Shown in pieces: positions 5,233 to 9,250 of a stretch of 9,250 nucleotides of DNA. The stretch comes from Candidatus Uhrbacteria bacterium RIFOXYB12_FULL_58_10. GTDB lineage: Bacteria; Patescibacteriota; Patescibacteriia; UBA9934; GWF2-40-263. Where the stretch lies: the NCBI GenBank assembly GCA_943357275.1, contig CALRGL010000044.1, forward strand, positions 1 to 9,250, in the 5' to 3' direction. Numbering within the stretch: position 1 is the stretch's first letter; each line of letters starts with the position of its first letter. The position numbers were made by a program, and so were the translations under genes. The notes beneath the pieces are model-generated. The model saw only the letters and a program-made list of their open reading frames with translations, ran no database searches and was not told the DNA's origin.

Positions 5233-5238
5233 TTTTTT
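5214..5238 (+). terminator. Intrinsic terminator of the CxxC protein gene
   Basis: TCAGCC (5214-5219) pairs with GGCTGA (5227-5232) around a 7-nt loop, followed by TTTTTT (5233-5238). The TGA stop codon is the end of the 3' arm. The T-tract runs into the last two bases of the convergent pilB gene. In the reverse direction no U-tract follows the hairpin, so it does not look like a pilB terminator. Confidence 0.75.
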
Positions 5239-6976
5239 ATTCCCCCTCACCAGCTACACGCAAGACTTCATCGACCGTAGTGATTCCGTCCAAAACTTTC
5301 AAAATACCGTCTTGTTGCATGGTGGTCATTCCTTGCTTCTTCGCAAGTTCTCGCACTTGATATTCACTGATGTTTTCGCTCATCTGTGCCTTGATTTCAT
5401 CACTCATCGTTAAGATCTCGTAGATACCGAGTCGGCCTTTGTAACCAGATTTGTTGCATACGTCACAACCTTTGCCGTGATAAAACTTCCACTCACTTTC
5501 TGGTTTGACGATCTCACCAGAGGCGGGTGGAATTTCGGATGCAACCTTTTTCACAAACGCGAGTTCACGTTCTGTGAGCGTTGTTTCTTCTTTGCAATTG
5601 GTACAAATTTTTCGTGTGAGTCGTTGTCCAATGATCGCGTTCAACGCAGGAGCTAGCAAGAACGCTTTGACACCCATCGAGATAAATCGCGGAATCGCAC
5701 CGGCTGCGTCGTTTGTGTGCAATGTTGAAAGAAGTAAGTGTCCGGTGAGTGCAGCGTTGATTGCCACCTCCGCGGTTTCCAGGTCGCGGATTTCTCCGAC
5801 CATCACTACGTCTGGGTCTTGTCGCAAAATAGAACGAAGTCCTGAAGCAAAGGTGTAATTCTTGCTGGCATCCACTTGTGACTGGTTGATTCCTTGGAGT
5901 TTATACTCGATTGGATCTTCCAAGGTAATAATTTTTTCGTCCGATGTATTGAGTTTGCGCAAGATCGCGTAAAGCGTCGTGGTTTTTCCAGATCCCGTTG
6001 GACCGGTTGTAAGCACCATTCCGTGAGGTTTCTCGATTTCTTTAAGCAATTTCTTTGCAGCCAATTCTCGATAGCCGAGTTGTCCAAACTCTACGTTAAT
6101 AGCGCTTGGCTTAAGCAGACGCATAACCACAGACTCTCCCCAGTTGGTTGGAATGGTGGAAACACGAACGTCTGTATCGCCTTCGTTTAAGAAGATTGTA
6201 AAGCGTCCATCTTGCGGACGTGTATTCACGTTGATCTTGAGTCCGCTAATCAGCTTGATACGAGCGACGATTTTTTTCCAAAATTCATGGGGAAGGGAAG
6301 CGACTTCTTGAAGCACGCCATCGATACGAAATCGCGCGACGATTTGTTTTTCCTCGGCTTCAATGTGAACGTCAGAGGTTCCAAGTTGAAGAGCCGCAGC
6401 CATAATAATGGTCATGATGTCACTCACCGAAGCACCTTTGACAACAGTTTGAACATCTTCGGCGGTTTTGATTTGTTTTTTGTATTGATCCAATTCCTCA
6501 TCTGAAACGTTGACTCCTTTTTTGATCGCAGAGATCGTTGGAAGGGAATCATAAGCTTTGATCGCGATACGAAGACTTTCTTCTGAAATCAAATAAATGC
6601 CGCCGTTTGCACTGTTGCGTTCTTGGAGTTGAAAGAGAAGATCTTTGACTTCTTGTCGCGTTGGATCTGTGGAAGCAAGACGAATTTCTGTGCCGGTAAA
6701 TAAAAAACAAACCGTTTGGAGTTTTTCAGCTTCCGCCTTTGGAATTTCTCGCAAGGCTTCTGGAGAAATAGGGAAGGCACGAAGGTTTACATAGGCAACT
6801 TTTTGGGTTGACGCACGTTGTTCTGCTTCTTGCTCGCGTTCTTTGAGTCGCAGATCGTGCATTTTCTCTTCAAATTTTTCAACCGTTGTTGCAAGTCCGT
6901 CTGTTGCATTTTTTTGTGAAGACTTGGCGCCAGTAAAGGAAAGAAGGTCTTCGATGGATTGGATGTCATTGGGCAT
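5237..6976 (-). CDS. pilB: GspE/PilB-type assembly ATPase (type IV pilus or type II secretion)
   Basis: This family forms a hexameric cytoplasmic motor that powers pilus extension, or pseudopilus assembly in type II secretion. The 579-residue product has a variable N-terminal region with a likely coiled coil (about 30-58) and an N2 domain with SDVHIE (201-206) and RFRIDG (215-220). The C-terminal ATPase domain has Walker A GPTGSGKT (325-332), the Asp-box LEDPIEY (352-358), Walker B DPDVVMVGEIRD (387-398) and the His-box GHLLLSTLHTND (412-423). The zinc-binding tetracysteine region is complete: C458/C461 and C504/C507. GspE, PilB and MshE cannot be separated confidently from sequence alone; the pilB symbol follows the usual type IV pili of Patescibacteria. 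The ATG at 6976 has no Shine-Dalgarno and directly follows the T-tract of an upstream terminator. No other pilus genes are in the window. Confidence 0.93.
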   Translation of the reverse strand: MPNDIQSIEDLLSFTGAKSSQKNATDGLATTVEKFEEKMHDLRLKEREQEAEQRASTQKVAYVNLRAFPISPEALREIPKAEAEKLQTVCFLFTGTEIRLASTDPTRQEVKDLLFQLQERNSANGGIYLISEESLRIAIKAYDSLPTISAIKKGVNVSDEELDQYKKQIKTAEDVQTVVKGASVSDIMTIIMAAALQLGTSDVHIEAEEKQIVARFRIDGVLQEVASLPHEFWKKIVARIKLISGLKINVNTRPQDGRFTIFLNEGDTDVRVSTIPTNWGESVVMRLLKPSAINVEFGQLGYRELAAKKLLKEIEKPHGMVLTTGPTGSGKTTTLYAILRKLNTSDEKIITLEDPIEYKLQGINQSQVDASKNYTFASGLRSILRQDPDVVMVGEIRDLETAEVAINAALTGHLLLSTLHTNDAAGAIPRFISMGVKAFLLAPALNAIIGQRLTRKICTNCKEETTLTERELAFVKKVASEIPPASGEIVKPESEWKFYHGKGCDVCNKSGYKGRLGIYEILTMSDEIKAQMSENISEYQVRELAKKQGMTTMQQDGILKVLDGITTVDEVLRVAGEGE

Positions 6977-7005
6977 AAAAAAACTAGAGGGTTTGCCTCT
7001 AGTTT
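6977..7005 (-). terminator. Intrinsic terminator between the membrane-protein gene and pilB
   Basis: A 10-bp perfect stem (6981-6990 with 6996-7005) encloses loop GTTTG. On the reverse strand the 3' arm ends TTT and is followed by four more T (6980-6977), then immediately the pilB ATG at 6976. On the forward strand the same hairpin is followed by an 8-T run at 7008-7015, so the structure could act in both directions. It closes the ftsH-membrane-protein unit, whose last stop is at 7027. Confidence 0.8.
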
Positions 7006-7029
7006 ACTTTTTTTTCCGACTCTTGCCTA
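7001..7029 (-). promoter_or_regulatory. Weak candidate promoter for pilB overlapping the terminator
   Basis: On the reverse strand TAGGCA (7029-7024), a 17-nt spacer, then TAAACT (7006-7001), each 4 of 6 to consensus. The predicted start near 6994 falls in the hairpin loop, so the pilB mRNA would carry only the 3' arm, a leader of under 20 nt. Weak evidence. Confidence 0.2.
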
Positions 7030-8016
7030 GCGCAGGCCAAACAAACGCAAGATTTTAGAAAAGACTTTTGTTCCGTGTTGTTTATGAACCGCTCGTTTGT
7101 AAAATCGGTGCCAAGCCGTGTATTGGAAGGTGACGATTGCTCCGGCAAAGGCACAGATTAGACCAAGGAATAACAAACCAAAGAGTGTGTTTGCAATAAA
7201 GAAAAAGGAAAGAGATCCGGTAAGAAGTGCGGCTGTATAAACGATAGCGTAGGGGATCAGCAGAACACCTGAAGCAACAACAAGGACAATTCCAGAGAGC
7301 AAGACAAGCAAAAAGAGAAGCAGACCAAATTCCAGGGTGGCGACCCACTGGTTTTGAAAAAGACGAATCGCTGTAAAAAGAGCTTCAAGAGGTTTGGTGT
7401 TGTGGTCGACAATATCAATCATTGCAAGCATTGAAATGATATTGAGAATAACGATGAGTGGCAAAAATACGAGCGTTTGTACAAAGAGGATCCAAAAAGA
7501 GTGGGGAGTTGTGCTGGTAAGAAACAAAAGAAATGGCAGGCTGGTTACACCGATCAGAACAATCGTGGTGATTTTTGTGAGGATGTCGATCACAAGCACA
7601 CTTCCAAAATGGGCCATGGCCTGTTTGCGAAGATGGTGTGGATGTTCGGCTGTAGCAGATTTGGAACTGAGAATCAGAGCAATCTGACTGAGAATTCCAG
7701 CGATGATCAAACCAACCATTACAAATGTGCAAGCTCCGAGCATCCAGGAAACGCGTGTAACTCCAAGAACCTGCATTTGTTGAACGTAGGAGGCAAAAAT
7801 GTTGTAACCAATGAAGGATTGATCAATAAGTTGTTCCAAGAAAGCTCCCTGGCTTTTTACTCGTTGCATGGAACGCATGGCGATATCAATCACACCTCCG
7901 GTTGAAATGAGTCCGGCAAACAAACCAAAAACCCACAACGATTTACGTTTCCAGGTGAGCTGTAAAGCTTCCCCTAAAATGGAGCGGTAAAGACGTGTGG
8001 GTTGTGGGTTTGACAT
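7027..8016 (-). CDS. Multi-spanning membrane protein of unknown function, downstream of ftsH
   Basis: The 329-residue protein has hydrophobic stretches at about 27-47, 92-117, 138-166, 174-203, 228-264 (probably two helices) and 266-298, giving roughly six to eight membrane helices. The N-terminus, with KRK at 23-25 just before the first helix, is probably cytoplasmic. The C-terminal tail (302-329) is strongly basic and probably cytoplasmic. No transporter or enzyme motif is visible. The general layout, with a short N-terminal 'LYRSILGEALQLTWKRKSLW' stretch before the first helix, resembles uncharacterised bacterial membrane proteins related to glycerophosphodiester-phosphodiesterase membrane domains, but this is only an impression. 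It starts 16 nt after the ftsH stop with its own AGGAGG, so the two are probably one transcription unit. A link with FtsH membrane proteolysis is possible but unproven. Confidence 0.85.
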   Translation of the reverse strand: MSNPQPTRLYRSILGEALQLTWKRKSLWVFGLFAGLISTGGVIDIAMRSMQRVKSQGAFLEQLIDQSFIGYNIFASYVQQMQVLGVTRVSWMLGACTFVMVGLIIAGILSQIALILSSKSATAEHPHHLRKQAMAHFGSVLVIDILTKITTIVLIGVTSLPFLLFLTSTTPHSFWILFVQTLVFLPLIVILNIISMLAMIDIVDHNTKPLEALFTAIRLFQNQWVATLEFGLLLFLLVLLSGIVLVVASGVLLIPYAIVYTAALLTGSLSFFFIANTLFGLLFLGLICAFAGAIVTFQYTAWHRFYKRAVHKQHGTKVFSKILRLFGLR

Positions 8017-8018
8017 AT

Positions 8019-8024
8019 CCTCCT
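8019..8024 (-). promoter_or_regulatory. Ribosome binding site of the membrane-protein gene, unusually close to the start
   Basis: Reverse-strand AGGAGG (8024-8019) is only 2 nt from the ATG at 8016, shorter than the usual 5-9 nt. No better in-frame start is close by. Confidence 0.6.
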
Positions 8025-8032
8025 AAAGAAAT

Positions 8033-9250
8033 TTACGTTTTGAGCAATGCCTCGAATGCTTCTTTCTCAATGGTTTCTTTTTCAAGAAGCGTTTGAGCGA
8101 TTTTATCGAGGTGGTGTTTTTCTTTTCGGATTATATCACGAGCCTGGTTCATGGCGCCATTCACGAATTTTTCTACTTCGTCATCAATGGCAATCGCTGT
8201 TTTTTCTGAGTAGTTTTTCTTTTCATGGAAATCACGTCCAAGGAAAACCATTTCTTCGGATTCTCCAAACACGCGTGGTCCAAGGTCTGACATTCCGTAG
8301 CGTGTCACAATCTCGCGAGCGAGTTGTGAACACTTACGAAGGTCGTCACTGGCACCCGTTGTGATGTCTCCAAAGGTTTCCTTTTCTGCAATGTATCCAC
8401 CAAGCATCACGGCCATATCGTCGATAAACTCTGCACGCTTGTGCAAACGTCGATCTTGATCCGGAAGTTTCAAGGTGTATCCACCAGCAGAACCACGAGC
8501 AATAATCGAGACTTTGTGAACAGGGTCTGAGTGTTCGCACATATGTGCAACAAGCGCATGACCCGCCTCGTGGTAAGCCGTGATCTTCTTTTCTTCTTTG
8601 TTCATGACGTAGCTCTTTCGCTCCGGTCCAAGAAGGACTTTTTCGATCGAATCAAGCATGTCTTCTTGCAAAACTTCTTTGCGATCAAACCGTGCGGTTC
8701 GAATTGCTGCTTCGTTCAACAAGTTGTGAAGATCTGCTCCTGAGAATCCAGGTGTCCGTTCTGCTACGCGTCGAAGGTTGATATCCTTTGAAAGTGGTTT
8801 ATTCTTTGCGTGGATTTTCAAGATTTCTTCGCGTTCGTTGATGTCAGGCAAGTCCATAACCACACGTCGATCAAATCGACCTGGGCGAAGAAGGGCTGGA
8901 TCAAGGACATCGGGTCGGTTGGTGGCGGCGATCACAATCACTCCAATGTTTGGATCAAATCCATCCATTTCCACTAAGATTTGGTTCAAGGTTTGCTCAC
9001 GTTCGTCGTGAGATCCACCAAGTCCTGTTCCACGCTGTCGTCCTACGGCATCGATTTCATCAATAAAGATGATACAAGGCGCAGACTTTTTAGCGCGGTT
9101 GAACAAATCGCGTACACGAGACGCTCCAACTCCCACGAACATTTCAACGAATTCAGATCCGCTAATATGGTAGAAGGGAACACCCGCTTCTCCAGCAACC
9201 GCTCGAGAAAGCAAGGTTTTTCCTGTTCCAGGTCGTCCCATGAGCAAGAC
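8033..9250 (-). CDS. ftsH: FtsH, ATP-dependent zinc metalloprotease, N-terminal part missing (runs off right edge)
   Basis: FtsH is a hexameric, membrane-anchored AAA+ protease that degrades misfolded membrane proteins and some regulators. The visible 405 residues begin in the middle of the AAA+ domain: Walker A GRPGTGKT, then the pore-loop segment EFVEMFVGVGASRVRDLF, Walker B CIIFIDEIDA and the second region of homology with AATNRPDVLDPALLRPGRFD. The peptidase domain has the zinc motif HEAGH and the third-ligand region TTGASDDL. The frame reaches the window edge with GTC at 9250-9248, so the TTG or ATG codons near 9247 are not starts. The N-terminal membrane helices lie outside the window. 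In Walker A the usual second residue Pro is Arg (GPPGTGKT to GRPGTGKT); the invariant Gly, Lys and Thr are kept. The C-terminal helical end is intact. Confidence 0.97.
   Translation of the reverse strand, partial: VLLMGRPGTGKTLLSRAVAGEAGVPFYHISGSEFVEMFVGVGASRVRDLFNRAKKSAPCIIFIDEIDAVGRQRGTGLGGSHDEREQTLNQILVEMDGFDPNIGVIVIAATNRPDVLDPALLRPGRFDRRVVMDLPDINEREEILKIHAKNKPLSKDINLRRVAERTPGFSGADLHNLLNEAAIRTARFDRKEVLQEDMLDSIEKVLLGPERKSYVMNKEEKKITAYHEAGHALVAHMCEHSDPVHKVSIIARGSAGGYTLKLPDQDRRLHKRAEFIDDMAVMLGGYIAEKETFGDITTGASDDLRKCSQLAREIVTRYGMSDLGPRVFGESEEMVFLGRDFHEKKNYSEKTAIAIDDEVEKFVNGAMNQARDIIRKEKHHLDKIAQTLLEKETIEKEAFEALLKT

Noticed and set aside
4511..5413. Forward 300-codon open frame crossing two genes
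   Set aside because: It runs out of frame through the unknown protein, the terminator at 4822-4852 and the CxxC gene. The in-frame genes have better starts and motifs.
1..9250. CRISPR arrays, insertion sequences, tRNA or rRNA genes
   Set aside because: No regularly spaced direct repeats, transposase motifs, terminal inverted repeats with target duplications, or cloverleaf or rRNA signatures were seen on either strand.

Overview
The window looks like a piece of a compact bacterial chromosome with moderate GC. Dense gene packing, intrinsic terminators that overlap coding ends, an operon pairing tsaD with tsaE without tsaB, a lone PilB-type ATPase, and several proteins I cannot place in well-studied families point to a Candidate Phyla Radiation (Patescibacteria/Parcubacteria-like) genome. 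That placement is an inference from style and gene content. TGA acts as an ordinary stop in at least three genes, so this is not a lineage that reads UGA as glycine.

Layout from left to right. (1) Positions 1-1407, reverse strand: the first 469 codons of a large protein that runs off the left edge. Its last ~190 visible residues resemble the pre-ATP-grasp part of glutathionylspermidine-synthase-like ATP-grasp proteins. (2) Positions 1408-1763: a divergent intergenic region. It holds a reverse-strand promoter, a roughly 165-nt strongly structured leader or small RNA ending in an intrinsic-terminator hairpin, and a forward promoter. (3) Positions 1764-2669, forward: a protein with a MNT-type nucleotidyltransferase domain, followed by a terminator. 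(4) Positions 2714-4839, forward: an operon of tsaD, tsaE and an unrecognised 225-residue protein, closed by a strong terminator. TsaD and TsaE belong to the t6A tRNA-modification machinery. A palindromic repeat of a dispersed type sits in frame inside tsaD. (5) Positions 4930-5232, forward: a small protein with four CxxC pairs and its own promoter and terminator. (6) Positions 5237-6976, reverse: a GspE/PilB-type secretion or pilus ATPase. (7) Positions 7027-9250, reverse: ftsH, truncated by the right edge, followed by a multi-spanning membrane protein as a likely operon that ends at a hairpin directly in front of pilB.

The least explained elements are the structured RNA with its own promoter and terminator at about 1446-1650, the partial ATP-grasp-like gene it precedes, the in-frame repeat in tsaD, and two genes (tsaD and pilB) whose start codons lie at or within a few bases of the T-tract of the upstream terminator, with no Shine-Dalgarno sequence.
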